Below, in pieces: positions 27,977 to 40,000 of a stretch of DNA of 64,000 nt (its first letter is position 1; the number at the start of each line of letters is the position of its first letter). The stretch comes from Lethocerus indicus (taxonomy: Eukaryota; Arthropoda; Insecta; Hemiptera; Belostomatidae). The DNA lies in assembly GCA_019843655.1 (NCBI GenBank), contig JACDQD010000010.1:3951637-4015636 (forward strand), read 5' to 3'. The translations under genes and the position numbers were made by a program. The notes beneath the pieces are model-generated. The model had not been told where the DNA came from and made no database searches. It saw only the letters and a list, made by a program, of their open reading frames with translations.

Positions 27977-30679
27977 CCTCGATAATCCAAACAAACGCGG
28001 CTCTGGGCCATCAATTACGGTAAAGGGGCCCCCCGGTCGTTTACCGCAGCAGACCCGGGTTAATTAAAGTAATACGTAACACCCCCAACCCATTAAAAAA
28101 ATACAATTTATACGGACCTTATCCGAATTATTAAATAACAGTCCTTATCGCCAATAACGGCTTTTGGGTTTCCAAATAAATTCGTAACAAGGAAGACAAA
28201 CAGGTCAAAGTTTGTTGTCGGCAAAAGTGGACTTCACCTGTTTCTAGTACGCGAGTTCATACCGGTTCATTGAAATGCAACCAGATTATTTTTTTAAATA
28301 ATACAATGTTTAATTCCTTAGTGTGTAATGTCGTGAACTGTATATGGGTGTTTTTTGGGCAATTTTGGTGTTCAGATCTGTGTTTATCATGATCAAGAAC
28401 GACCCTAACATTAAATTATAAAATAATACACAGGATATGTGAGTGGCTAGAGATACAGGCTATAGACGAGAAATAATCGTAATGTTTAGCCAAGGATATA
28501 TAAGGGGAAGGATCCCATCCTAATTTTCTCCATTACATAACTCTAGCCGCTCTCTAGAGTGTATCCCCAGGAGCTATAATTAGAAACATGTAACCCCCTG
28601 AGGATGAGGCTCAGCGCCGCGGGCCTCGTTTACGTTTATACCCACCGGCCGGCCAATAATACCAGTGAGTTCCGGTCAGATCAGGTACCTACAAGAAGGC
28701 ACTACAACTCCATAAATCACAGACGGGAGGTCGGGAGTTATGCGACTCGGAAAAACAGATTCGAAAATAAATCTAGCTAACGAGAAATAAAAATAGGTTC
28801 ATTTACTCTAGTCTCGGACACATTTATTTTCTAAAATTACGCGCTTCAAAGTGGTTTATCAAAATATTTTCAGACGTTGAAAATGACTATTCCAATATTT
28901 TTTTATTTCCAGAATAAATATGCAATTACTTAAGAAAATTTAATGGCCCGTGGCAGAAATTATTTTGAGACTACATTATACTGACAAGAACTGTGATTAT
29001 AATAGCAGGGGTGGGGAGCGCAAAATTAACAGAAATACAACACCGTATTCCGGTAAATACGCCGACTTCATGCCGGTTAAATGAAAGCTGATATATAAAG
29101 TAATCGGTTTTGAGTAGGGAGCGGTTTGTTGGAGGAGCAAACATGGGAGGAGAGCAGCTGGCGGGTGCCCAGCGGAGGCCGCCCTCGGGGACGGCGGGGG
29201 AGGGCACAATCAACAATTGAGAGCGGGACCCCACGGGGGAGCCGTGTACAATGCCGGCCTGTTCCCACCGTCCGATCGGGGATTTACGGGCGTTAAAACT
29301 CCCACTCCCACCCAGATAATAAAGGTTACACGAATGACTGGGGGGAAAAACCGCTCATCCGTGGAAGTCGCGTGGCCTCCCCGAGCCGTAAAGAAGACAT
29401 CGTTCGTAATAGGTACAAAGTTTTATGGATTCCTCTAAAGGGACTGACTGCCCGTCAGGATGTCTAAGAATGTTTAACCTTTTACAATCAACTTACAAGT
29501 TATAAGTACATTTGCTGAGTGTTATGGAAACAGCTGAGGTCCACAGGAAGGGATTTTGCCCTTTCCCACCGGGGCCTGCTGAAGCGTTGTCCCATTGTAT
29601 TACGCGATCCTGCCAGAAGTTGGTGATAATTGAAGCTCTGAACTAGGAAACCTTTGCTCATTTTTATACGTGGTCACGCACATAAAATTTAAAAAAGAAA
29701 GGGCGGCCAGCATCCCCTAGAGGTCCCCAGCGGGGGTTAACTGCATCAATATTTAATGCGGGGCGAGCATTGTGGCAGTGGTTAAGGGGGAGCAGCGGTG
29801 CTATTCCCTAAGCCTTAATTAGTAATCTCTAGGGCCTTCCCATTCCCTCCTCTGTTTGTCCAGACATAACGACCGGCCGGCCGTCTGCTCTCTCCACGGC
29901 GCACAGATTAACCCGCAAAGCATAAAGAAAATCTATTTATTCCGTAAATTAATGCGATAAATCATGACCGGGAGTTCAAAACCACGATTTCCATTGTGGT
30001 TCCTCGAGAACGTTTATGCTGTACAATAGTCGGTTTTTGACTACTGCAAGTTGTTCTATAACGTTTTTTCCGAGTTTGAGTTAATTTCGACGGGGTGAAA
30101 AAGTTTAAAAAGTTCAGTAGAAGAAGAAAACCCTAACTCTTATTCTGCTCTTTTCTTATTTTACACGTTTCGGGAAGTGGCGAACTTCGTGACTTTAGTA
30201 TTCCGGCAAAACGCATTGCCAACAAACAAAAATTGTAAAAAAAGTTATCTTGAATAAAGTTGCGAAGACGAATTGACGATGTGACATTATTATGGCGAAT
30301 GTTATTTACTACAGGTTCTTCAGTTCTATGTAAGAAATGACATACTAGTATTTAACCTACATGCATAGGTATAAAAGAAGAATAAAGCATGCACTTTAAT
30401 TACAATCGTAAGAGAATAACTCGTGCATTATTAAGCTATATAAAAAAATAAGAATGACTTACGTTAATGATGATCAGTAAAGAATAACACTCACCTGTAA
30501 CAAAAAATGACACAATTTATTATAGACACATCTCAACTGAAGGAAACTGGTAATTTAAATTTGGAAGGGCCCTAATTTTAGTAATAATAATCCATATTGT
30601 GATCACTCAATGTTGCATACTATTACCCCGAGAGAAGGCAGGGAGTTCAAACTAACAATGCGGTAACATGTACACCGAG

Positions 30680-30711
30680 CCTTCATGCGTACTCGTGTAT
30701 ATGCATGAAGG
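30680..30711. repeat. Short hairpin
   Basis: CCTTCATGC (30680-30688) pairs with GCATGAAGG (30703-30711), extended inward by about three further pairs including one G-T. No gene lies next to it and no T-run follows, so a terminator role is not supported. Confidence 0.55.
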
Positions 30712-31612
30712 GACTAACTAAATAAAATTGTCAATGCAGTCTGCAAATATGTTCGATTTACAGAGGCGTTCCCATTATGTAAATTTAAGCAGCGATACAA
30801 TCAACAACTTGAGGTTTAATGTTGTCCGAACTAAGTGGGGCAATTTTCTCAGTCGAGTGCAACTAAGAAAAGTGCATTTCACTGATTTCTCAGTTGGTCC
30901 CGACTATTTTCAAAATAAATGGTTCTTATTTACCTTTACCCGAGGCGATGCGGGATATTTAAAACGTTTTTTTATTTATCCGAGAAAGCGAGGGAGGTCG
31001 GTTTGGAAGGCGGCGGAGGATTGCGTTAACGTGCATATTTCAACGGGCCCAACGCCGCCTCGCTTACAAATTGCCGCCGGGAAAAACAAAATTCAACGAC
31101 TTCAAAAAAAAGGTAGTTTCGTTTTGAATTCACGCCTTATTTATCTCGCCGCCTGTCATTAATCCTACCCTTCGCCGCCTGGCCGTGTCTCCGCGTGTGT
31201 TAACCGTCCATAAACGTCAGTCGTACGTGATCTCCAACCTGTCATAATATATCAATTTCAACGCCGGGGTAGTACTGTAAGCTCGCCCCTAGTAGTATCT
31301 GAACTTCTCGGCAATACAACCCCGTCATTTACAGGCTGTTCGGACGACGCTAAAAACTAAAAAACTTCCAGCAATCCACCGCTCGCTCGGATTTGAATTA
31401 ATTGGGTTAGAGTTATACCGCATTCTGAGCTTGTGGCGCCCTTGGGAAACGTTTGGGGTTATGGTGGTCTGTAAAATCAGACTAAAAAAACAACGACATT
31501 TTATAGAACTAAAATAACGTAAAATTTCAGTAACAGGAAACAAATACAGGTATCCATAAGAATTATGAAGTACTCTTTAATTTTAATTTATATTCCATGT
31601 TCTATCAATTTT

Positions 31613-31719
31613 AAATTGACACTCCTTACATCGAGGAGTGTTGAAATTGACACTCCTTACTTCGAGGAGTGTCGAAATTGACAGTGTTTACTTCGATAAT
31701 TGTCGAAATTGACACTCCT
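31613..31719 (+). repeat. 31-bp tandem repeat whose unit folds into a hairpin
   Basis: Units start at 31613, 31644, 31675 and 31706, each with AAATTGACA; the period is exactly 31 bp and the last unit is cut after about 14 bases. Unit 2 contains GACACTCC (31649-31656), nine loop bases, then GGAGTGTC (31666-31673), an 8-bp perfect stem. Unit 1 keeps the stem with one G-T pair. Unit 3 has diverged in both arms but keeps GACA/TGTC. The repeats are contiguous with no variable spacers, so this is a minisatellite and not a CRISPR array. Confidence 0.85.
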
Positions 31720-32392
31720 GAGGCAAATGATACACCTCGTAAAGCTTAATACGTGTATTGAAAAGTAATCATTTTTATGAGTTAAAAATATTAAAACTCT
31801 TTATAGCCAAATTTAAAAGAAATATTTGTTCGATAATATCCGCGAGTTATATCTGCAAAACAGCTGTATACACGATTTGATTCAACGGTTTGCGTTGACG
31901 ACAGTTTCCCTTCAGTGACGAATTAGCAGCCGACCCGTGCAGACGCGAACCTCGAGGGTGGTGCGTTGGCACCATCCGGTGGCATGTACGCCTTCTCCGC
32001 GTATCCGTGATTAATACACTGCGGCTTGTATACAGAACACAATTCCTTTAGGCCCGAGCGACGATCCCGTACGCCACAATCTCCCTTTCACGAACGACAA
32101 GATCGTATGTAACTTGATTATAACGACTATTCGCGACGGAATTGTAATCAGCTTTAAACCCGCCGCGATTATAACCCTCGCGTATTATATTAGTTCATAT
32201 TTCTGGATATTATTTCGTGCATATATGGACTTAATTCATTTTAATTTGATATTTCATAAATTAAAAAAATTATCTATTGCATATCGATATACCGCCCATA
32301 TATATAAAGTGGATAGGGAATATCGACATATGAAAGCAACCGAGGCTAACCGATATCAGTAGTGGAACCCTATTCTGTGATTAAGCAGAACA

Positions 32393-32475
32393 CGCGATCT
32401 TTTAGTTGTCCTTCAGTTATTTTCGTTTAACGATACCCGACTACAAATGTCACAAATTCAGACGCGATTCGTTCC
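32393..32475 (+). repeat. Direct repeat, copy 1 of 2
   Basis: TTTCGTTTAACGATACCCGA and the following 35 bases match the copy at 32697-32751 with about 7 differences in 55 positions. Weaker similarity extends upstream to a shared CGATCTT. The offset is 276 bp. It could be the remains of an element with short direct terminal repeats or a diverged tandem duplication; no coding sequence lies between the copies. Confidence 0.7.
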
Positions 32476-32666
32476 AATATTACTCGTACGCATATATTGG
32501 TTTGTAGGTATCGGTTATGTAAATCCATTTATTTTGAAAATTGGCCGAGATCCGCAGATCCGAACATTTAATGTAACACGTCCGGGCATGGAGTATGATT
32601 AGGAATGATATATCCATCTTCCCCGAGTGAGTCCAAGTGGCGGCTATACGGCGATTAAATGTATAT

Positions 32667-32752
32667 ACGATCTTCAATTCCCGTTTGATAAATGCATTTC
32701 GTTTAACGAGACCCGGCTACAAGTGTCACAAATCCAGAAGCGATTTGTTCGG
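32667..32752 (+). repeat. Direct repeat, copy 2 of 2
   Basis: Partner of the copy 276 bp upstream; it shares TTTCGTTTAACGA and GTGTCACAAAT-type stretches in the same order and orientation. Immediately 3' the sequence changes abruptly to a G+C-rich patch (from about 32756), which may mark an old junction. Confidence 0.7.
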
Positions 32753-32977
32753 TCCCTAAGGCCACGGCGGCGGGGCTGGTAGGGGCCCCGGCGCGTTTAT
32801 AACCCGGGAAATGGGCCTGGCTGTGGGGCCTACTCACAAAACCAGGAACCCTCCTCCCCCTCCGCCCCTATTCAATTTACATAAATTTCCATTGAGTTGG
32901 TAGGGGGCCCCTTTGACCCGAGCAATTTCCCGGCCCTCACTTCTCAACATCCGCGGAACTGCCGCCAAATTTACAGG

Positions 32978-33028
32978 TTTTCACGCCCCAGTCTGGGGCG
33001 CGCACCGTTAAATTGACGGGCGTGAAAA
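32978..33028. repeat. Nested inverted repeats
   Basis: The outer arms are TTTTCACGCCC (32978-32988) and GGGCGTGAAAA (33018-33028), 11 bp and perfect. Sharing bases with the left arm is a second hairpin, CGCCCCA-GTC-TGGGGCG (32984-33000). The two folds compete, since the left arm takes part in both. Confidence 0.7.
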
Positions 33029-33940
33029 TTTGCCAAGATGTTCGCCCCGGGTGCCGATTTCTTTATCGTGCATACAGCTTCTAATAGCGTATTTCCCTTA
33101 GAGGAATTTTGTTTATACGCTGTAAATCTTCACTGCAATTGGCCAGAAGACCCAAAGGCACAGAGAAGAAACGAGGTTACAAATTGTTACAAATACTCCT
33201 CGACAACAGATCGCAACCATTACTTAATGATTAATTATTTACAACCGTATCTTTAAACCGAACTGGGCCTACGGAATCGAGGTGTGGGGATCCTTCGAAC
33301 CGTCCGTAATCCTTTGTAAAAATTGAATCAAGCGAAGGACCCACCCACTAATAATAGCCTCAATTATATTGGTGGTGAGCTTTACTCAAAACCATCACTG
33401 ATCCCTACAAAAATACATTCAGTATTTTCAGTATACAAACAGTACTGCACTGACACTAATAACCTGTAACAAACTACTATTAGAGATTTTTGAAGATCAG
33501 AAATTGAAATTTTTAGCTTTCAGCACCTGCCCTAATGATGACGATTAAAAAACTGGTAAAACTGCGACTAAGATCCGATCGAACTAAGAAGCTCCTATTC
33601 TCCTAATAGCTCCTAATCCTCAACTATAGAAAGCTTTTCTGTACCACAGAACGCAATTCAGAACAGGGAACCAAACCGAGAGTTTCCACGAATTTCAATG
33701 GAAAGACATCTAAATTCACTTGGTCCGCGCCCCTCCTCAAGGGTGAATACCCGATGACACTTTAACTGAATTCCTCCGACCAAACAGAATTTCAATCCGC
33801 GAATTAATGATTCAAAGCTTTCCTCGAAAATTAAACTGGGATCAGGGGCAACTGGAAGAGACGGCCGGTCCCGGTTATTACTATTGGATGAGGGCGTTTC
33901 ATTTCGCTCCCAAATTACAGGACTGAGGGGGAGGGGGGAT

Positions 33941-33960
33941 CGCGATCGGCGCCGATCGCG
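33941..33960. repeat. Perfect 20-bp palindrome
   Basis: CGCGATCGGCGCCGATCGCG is identical to its own reverse complement, with no spacer. It sits just 3' of a G-rich run (33925-33938). The surrounding 33.66-34.1 kb is open on the minus strand for 145 codons, but no domain was recognised there. Confidence 0.9.
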
Positions 33961-34442
33961 GCAATATTCCGCGTCGGGATTGTTGTCCGCGCTTTTAATA
34001 ATAATAACGTGGGCCGCGTCGGTAATTCCCCGTTTTGAATGATCTGACGATAAATTTACAGCGTATGCGATAGGGCGCTTCACCCGTCGATGCAACGAAA
34101 ATATCGGCTAACCTCTGAAATATCACTACAGAACCTTAAAAAATCTGCGATAACATAATATATATTTAACATTCTGTTACTTGTATTCCGTATGGAATAG
34201 CAATTTAAAAACATTTAAAAGTATGATATATTTATATGTAATATATATAATAATATGTTTTCAACTTTGATCCACTGCAGAACAAGGGTTGCTAATCATT
34301 GATCTGATAAACGGCTCAATATCTTATCTGGGTCACACTTGTGAAAGTTTCGCTCTTAATACTACCTGGCGACTAGTTATTTGACCTAACTTCTGAATTA
34401 ATTCATTCATCGTGGGTTCATTGTTGTCGTCGGTTTCTATCG

Positions 34443-34600
34443 TTACGGATAGATTTCCACTTTTCCGATCAAAGCAACCTCTGCTTCCCCGTTCGCCCAC
34501 TCGGAGGCATCTCCGTTGTCTACCGAGTGGGCGAACGGTGGGAGAAACCTTGCAGACGTTAAAGCCACTTGTCGAGACGGAGACATTCGATCCGTGGTGG
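34443..34600 (+). repeat. Imperfect long inverted repeat with a 16-bp perfect stem
   Basis: CCGTTCGCCCACTCGG (34489-34504) and CCGAGTGGGCGAACGG (34523-34538) are perfect reverse complements around an 18-base loop. Outward similarity is weaker but visible: ACGGATAGATTTCC on the left against the complement of the right arm near 34580-34600 (ACGGATCGAATGTC). It may be a foldback element or a transposon inverted terminus pair; no transposase is near. Confidence 0.65.
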
Positions 34601-34799
34601 AAAAACCATTCATGCAAATCGAAGCTTTCAAAGCGATCTTCTCCGCCCCGTCTTATAATAACCGATCTGGGAGCGTTTCGCTGAATCGCCGGATCACGAA
34701 CCGCCTCTCAACGACCATCGTGATCGGTAATAAAGAACTCAATCAGCCAAGGCAGAGCCGATGTATACTGAAAGGTAAATGACGCGAAAACAACGGACG

Positions 34800-36830
34800 A
34801 ACGACCCGGGGACTGCCCTTGAACTTTGTAAAATGAACGCCGATTGTGAAATATCCCGGCGTACCTTCGCGTTGTTTCCAGGACCTAACTATTAAGGGCC
34901 GCGAAGATGAAAATATAAACAGATTTCGTCAAGCTCGTAAAGCCGTGCAGAAACCTAAAGTTTATTTTAAACATGAAATGTTAGTTCCTAGACTTCCCAC
35001 CATGAATAATTCCATATTTTGGCATACCCGTGTTTTCATAGACTACTGGTCCGTCCACACAACAAAGTACAGTAAAACGCTATTGAGAAGGAATACATTT
35101 TTAATTTATTCCACTTTTGTATTTTCATTCATTAGTTATATCAGGAGAACGAACATTGTGGGTACCGAACTAATCATTGTGTAAAGCTTATTTTAAGAAT
35201 AACCTAAATTGAGTTTGTAAATTTCCAGAAGAAACTCGATGCAAATTAAATCTTCGCATTTTCTCATTTTAAACTCTTTTTACCAGTTTGCACCTTTAAA
35301 AAATTCATCTTAATTTTAAATCTAACCAATCCCCCCCCCATAGGAAGCGAAACGATATGCATTGGATTTGCCCTTCGCAAAAAGTTCTTTTTTCATGTTT
35401 CGATCCGCACAACTGAAACTTTAATCAAAAGCGCTATCGGATGAACTGCTGAATAAACAGGGCTGGCGGGAGGACTTCATAAGCGGGCAACAGTGAGCTG
35501 GCAGAGATTCAATATCGCCTCCGACGCGCTGGCCAAAGCGTGAATCATATATTTATCTTGCCGTTTATTATCGTAGCCCTGGGAGTACGGTCAATGAGAT
35601 CATTCGCACGAGGCGCGTTCACTGGGGCTGATCAATAGCGGAGGTATTCTCCGATCAGCCCGGTGGTGAGGACCGCCAGGGTACTCATTTCCTCCAGAAC
35701 GCTCGCTTGGAATTTGCCAACAGCGATCCAAAAAAAGTCTCGAATAAAAAGCGCACGATTTATTGCAACGATATAGAGAAATGCGTAAATCTTTGCTGAA
35801 TCACACCAAAGACGATATTATATATAGTAAAATAACCATCGACTTTTGTTCTGTGGTATGTGAACACTGCTCTCTGTATAATATGCCAGTCATTTAAACA
35901 AAACGTAAAAAAAAGGACTGGAACTAAAAGAGTATGAAAATTCAACGGTAAACCACAACCTACAGTCTAATAAATATGATTTTTTCAATTTTCTATTAAA
36001 TGGGCCGATTGGACAAAATGGAACGGCCTGTATTCAGAAGAATAAACCAATAAGGTTGGTGTTTAAATCTTTTTTTATACTCGAGTATAAGATAACGAGT
36101 GAAATCAATACTTATGTAATCAATTGCAAAACATAATAAGGTCAATCTATAATTATCTTCCCTGATGCGTATTAATGGCGCTACAACTCGAGTCAATTTA
36201 ATGTTGCAATTATTTAAACGTACACTTATTTCCCGTTAGATTCATGGTTTCGGAGACGTGGCTGTTTAAATGAACCTAACAACAAACCGTGGGGCAGAAC
36301 ACAATTTCGGATTTACCGTCCCTCAATAAAAATTACGCACTCTGTACAATTGCAGTTTTGCGGAAAGTCATACGAAAATAGATACGGTGAAATGGAGGTT
36401 CGGGCCACGAACATAGCAAAGAAGTAGGAAAAACAAGAACACGCTTCCAGAACTTCCGGCTGCATCATCACAACAATGTTGAGTCACCGTCACCCAATCC
36501 ACTTTTACTTTGTCGCCGTTGAAATTGTTTCACAAAAGCCGTGTCGCAAGCAACGGGACAAGCATGAAAACGCAATATCCTGAGACATAAATAACGGGAC
36601 TTAAAAACAATTATCGCATCACCTCAATTCAATCCTATCGTTTTAAAATCGATCCTAGACCAAAGTGTCTACTACCAAACTGATTCCTGCTGACAGATTT
36701 AGTCCCGGGAAACGACAAAATATCCCAGTTAAATATTTTAATAAAATATGCGCTACATTAAATAATCTAAAATTATAATCATTGTAAATATATCCCATAA
36801 ACGTGAAATAAGATCATTTGTTTGTTTGTT
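34800..36830. other. Intergenic DNA, nothing recognised
   Basis: A+T-rich apart from a mild G+C rise at 35.45-35.7 kb. A 112-codon frame at 34846-35184 starts without ATG and lacks recognisable motifs. Confidence 0.5.
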
Positions 36831-36839
36831 AAAGGAATC

Positions 36840-37070
36840 ATGACCCTTAGTGCCAAACAAGATTCCCTAACGTCAATTTATTCTCAAATAAATAATGCTT
36901 ATTGTTATTCATTACGGAAGGCACATTGTTCCAAATTAGCATCCCGATGCACGAATACAATGAAGTAACCGATATTAATTGATTAATTAAATTGGCTAAG
37001 AAGCGGATCCAGCACAGGGATTCGAACCCTGGCAAAGGCCAACACGCTCTACCCAATAAGCTATGACTCC
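36840..37070 (-). mobile_element. tRNA-derived SINE (pseudo-tRNA head plus body)
   Basis: On the minus strand, TAGCTTATTGGGTAGAGCG (37063-37045) fits an internal RNA polymerase III A box and CAGGGTTCGAATCCCTG (37031-37015) is a perfect T-arm and B box. The D-stem GCTT/GAGC also pairs. The segment between D-arm and T-stem has only about 14 nt where a tRNA needs about 23, so no proper anticodon arm forms, and the acceptor arms pair poorly. This is a tRNA-like head, not a working tRNA. Roughly 170 bases of A+T-rich body follow, ending near an AACAAACAAACAAATG tail at about 36820-36835. No clear target-site duplication was seen. Confidence 0.55.
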
Positions 37071-40000
37071 ATTTAATTACTAATATGGATTGAACACGAG
37101 AGGAGCTAGTAAACTCTGACATACTCTCATTAACATTGTAATTTTATTATAGTAATAACGGCATATTTTTCGACTAGAAAATGATTGTTATACTTCGATC
37201 TTGTGGTTCAGCAGCGTGAAACAGGAATTTGTATTAAGTTGTTACAAGCATACTTAGGGGAAATTAAATACGGAGTTATTTGGCACAAATGTTGCACAAT
37301 ACGAACTGAAGACAAAAAAACGAGATGTTCAAGTCCAGAAGTGAAAACGGCTGGAGAGCCAGCTGGAAAAATGCCAGGCTGGTTGATCAAACATCTTCGA
37401 TCTTCCTTCATTAGTCATTTCTTACTGTCTTGTTAGGGCTTACAACAAGCGGCGGAGATATTTTTCAAAATTCGTCCGCAAGGCCGTAAGATTCTTTAAG
37501 GGGAACTCTAAATGCGGCCAAAGTAGGCTTTTTGTGCTTGGGCACGAACCCTAATCAAAGACAGAAGGTCGAGAGGTTATATTTTGAGATGACTGAGAAA
37601 AACGACTTCCTGCAAAATCGATAAATGCAAATGCCGTTCGACTAGAAGCTTTGGTCGTCAATGAAAACAAATTATACGAGCTTTCACCCTCGAAAACCAA
37701 AGCGCGCGATAATGAATTGGGAATGACAATCCATTAAACCTGCGGTCCGTGTCGACTGCAAGAAATTTATAGAGGCTCTTCTTTCGAGCAAAGCTTCCAT
37801 CCAAAAAAACTCGACCTTTCTGATTATTTCCAGGCAGAATGATATTTCTTCCCGTGGGAAATTAATAAGTACATGCGTGGACCCTTGCCAGAAGACCAGC
37901 GTGTTCGTTGAAATTAATAAAAGAAATATTTGTTGCAACAAAAAAAGATTGAGCTTGTAGATTAAATGCAATTTAGAAAAAAGAGTGTGTTTCACGCTGC
38001 ATTGTGATATAGCTTTACTTGTTCCATTTAACATTTTTATAATTAAATATTATAATTAAAGTTACTTCTAGCAACAGTAATACCAATATTTTCGATAACT
38101 TCTAAATACGCTTATTAATAACAATAAATCTTAAATGTAACATGTTCTTATGTTCTCTGTTTTTATTTATTTAGTTTGATAGTTTAGTATTAATTTATTT
38201 TGTCTAAACCTAAATATTAGTGAAAGAGGTCTTAGATAATATACTTATACTTAGTAATTTGTTGTTTTAACATGCAAAATAAGGAAGGAAAATAGAAAGT
38301 AAGGAATAATAATTTAGTCTTCCCAACTTATTGAGAGTAAAACTTTCACAGATTCCAGGAGGGGAGAAAGAACTGAAAAAAACTTTATTGTTAGCTAAAA
38401 ATGTTTGTGGCTAGGTACCAAGTTCTTAGAAAAACAGAACCTTCAAACTGCAAACTGCACTTTCCTGATCAAAAAGGCTCTTTCCCTTTTAAGCCCCGGG
38501 AAAACTCGAATTCGCCTCTCCCATCCCCGAAACCCTTTCATTAAGGAATCCCATTGTTCCAGAAAGCTATCTGAAATAGTCGACACGCCAGATCCAAGTT
38601 TAACTCCGTTTTCATTAAGAGGATAGGTGAACCATGAAAAACGGGCACAAGACGGAGGGATTTTTTCTCCCCCGAGCTCTTTGTTCCATCTCGGTCTCTT
38701 TCGATCCTACTTCTTTTTATACCCACACACTATTGTATCATTCGATAGTGTCTTTATTTGATCGCAGATGTAGATCGATAAGAACATAATCAATTTATAA
38801 TTAAACTCGTTCAAATTAATCGGTTCGGAGGAACCGTAAAAATATGACATCACAAATAACTATTATGAACTTCGACATATATTAAAGCAAAGAAATTAGT
38901 TTGTGTTAATATATTGGCCAAAGAAAAAAGAAACATTTACCGATAATAAACTTTTTATTGGAACAATACAAAATCGAGAAAATGGGTTCAAAAAATTATA
39001 CAAAATACACAAAGATGGGGACTCTTATCTCAGCGTTGAGACTCACCGTATTGAATTTCTGGACGATCTTTTTATATCGAGACTTTCACTTGGTCTCGGT
39101 CCCCATTAAACACCCGGGTATGGGGGATATCAGGTAAGCCGTCAAACATGAATGGAATCGAAAATCCTGAGCCCGCATCCCCGGGAACTTTATTGTCCCG
39201 CTTCTCTCTAATTAAACGAAAGGGAGGGGGTGGGAGGAGGGGCGCGCGTCCTTCTCAAACGGGCGCACCCCTCTTAATATGTGGAAACGCATTGTTAAAG
39301 TTCTGTGAGGCATCCGCCCGTCAACTTCATAACGCGGCCCGTCGTCGCATACCGTCCGGTTCGACAGAAAATGGGAATACGGCTGGCACTTCATTCGCCA
39401 AGGCGACCAGATAGGCTTCAGACGAAACTGAAAATATGCAACTGAAATACTGTCAATGTAAATCTGGTATTTGACATAAAATTCAGTTTGATACTATAGT
39501 TTCACCGGGGTTTAGCGCAAACAAATTCTGTAATCGAACAAACAACAGGGCAAAATGTACTGACATTATATTCTGAAGTTGCGTGAACAAAACGAGGAAA
39601 TATCCTAAAAACGGCTATCTTTCCAAAACTCATAAAGTCTGTTACAATATTCATGAGTAGGATATGATACATAACGATTGGTAGACCTTTGTCGATCTAT
39701 ACATAACAATAAAATTACGAAACTGTTCCAGACCAACTGTTCAATTCGACAATCAATTTCTTCGTACCCTGTAGCTAATCTCATTAACTTAGTATAACAC
39801 TCTTTTTTAGTTCATTATCTTTTCCGGAAGGCATTGGTGAAAGTTATGTTTCCAATACAGAGTGGCGGCCTGTTGAAGTGATCTGCAGTAATGAGAGCAG
39901 TCTCTAACCGAGTGGGAAAGACACGGCCAATTGCGATGCCGTTATCCTCCGACGAGGGGGCAATAAAATAAGTGCGAACCCAAACAAGTCTGAGTCAAAA

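Larger units (their letters stand above)
27540..31610. other. Intergenic DNA, G+C-rich at the left
   Basis: 27.54-28.07 kb is G+C-rich with CpGs and the 14-G run; 28.57-28.7 and 29.1-29.4 kb are smaller patches. A frame at 30728-31162 (144 codons, + strand) does not start with ATG and matches nothing I know. The rest shows no structure beyond one hairpin at 30.7 kb. Confidence 0.5.
33660..34800. other. Inverted-repeat-rich interval with overlapping open frames
   Basis: It contains the 20-bp palindrome and the 16-bp stem. Minus-strand frames at 33658-34095 (145 codons) and 34333-34617 (94 codons), and plus-strand frames at 34412-34782, overlap one another. No frame shows a known motif, and the overlaps on both strands argue against all being real. 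Confidence 0.4.

Noticed and set aside
30680..30711. Rho-independent terminator
   Set aside because: No T-run follows, no bacterial gene is nearby, and the window does not look bacterial.
31613..31719. CRISPR array
   Set aside because: The repeat units are contiguous with no unique spacers, and no cas-like gene is present. It is a tandem minisatellite.
33658..34095. 145-codon minus-strand frame
   Set aside because: No known domain was recognised and it runs through the perfect palindrome. Splice sites or promoter context were not evident.
37003..37070. Functional tRNA gene
   Set aside because: The anticodon region is about 9 nt too short and the acceptor arms do not pair well, so a tRNA-derived SINE fits better.
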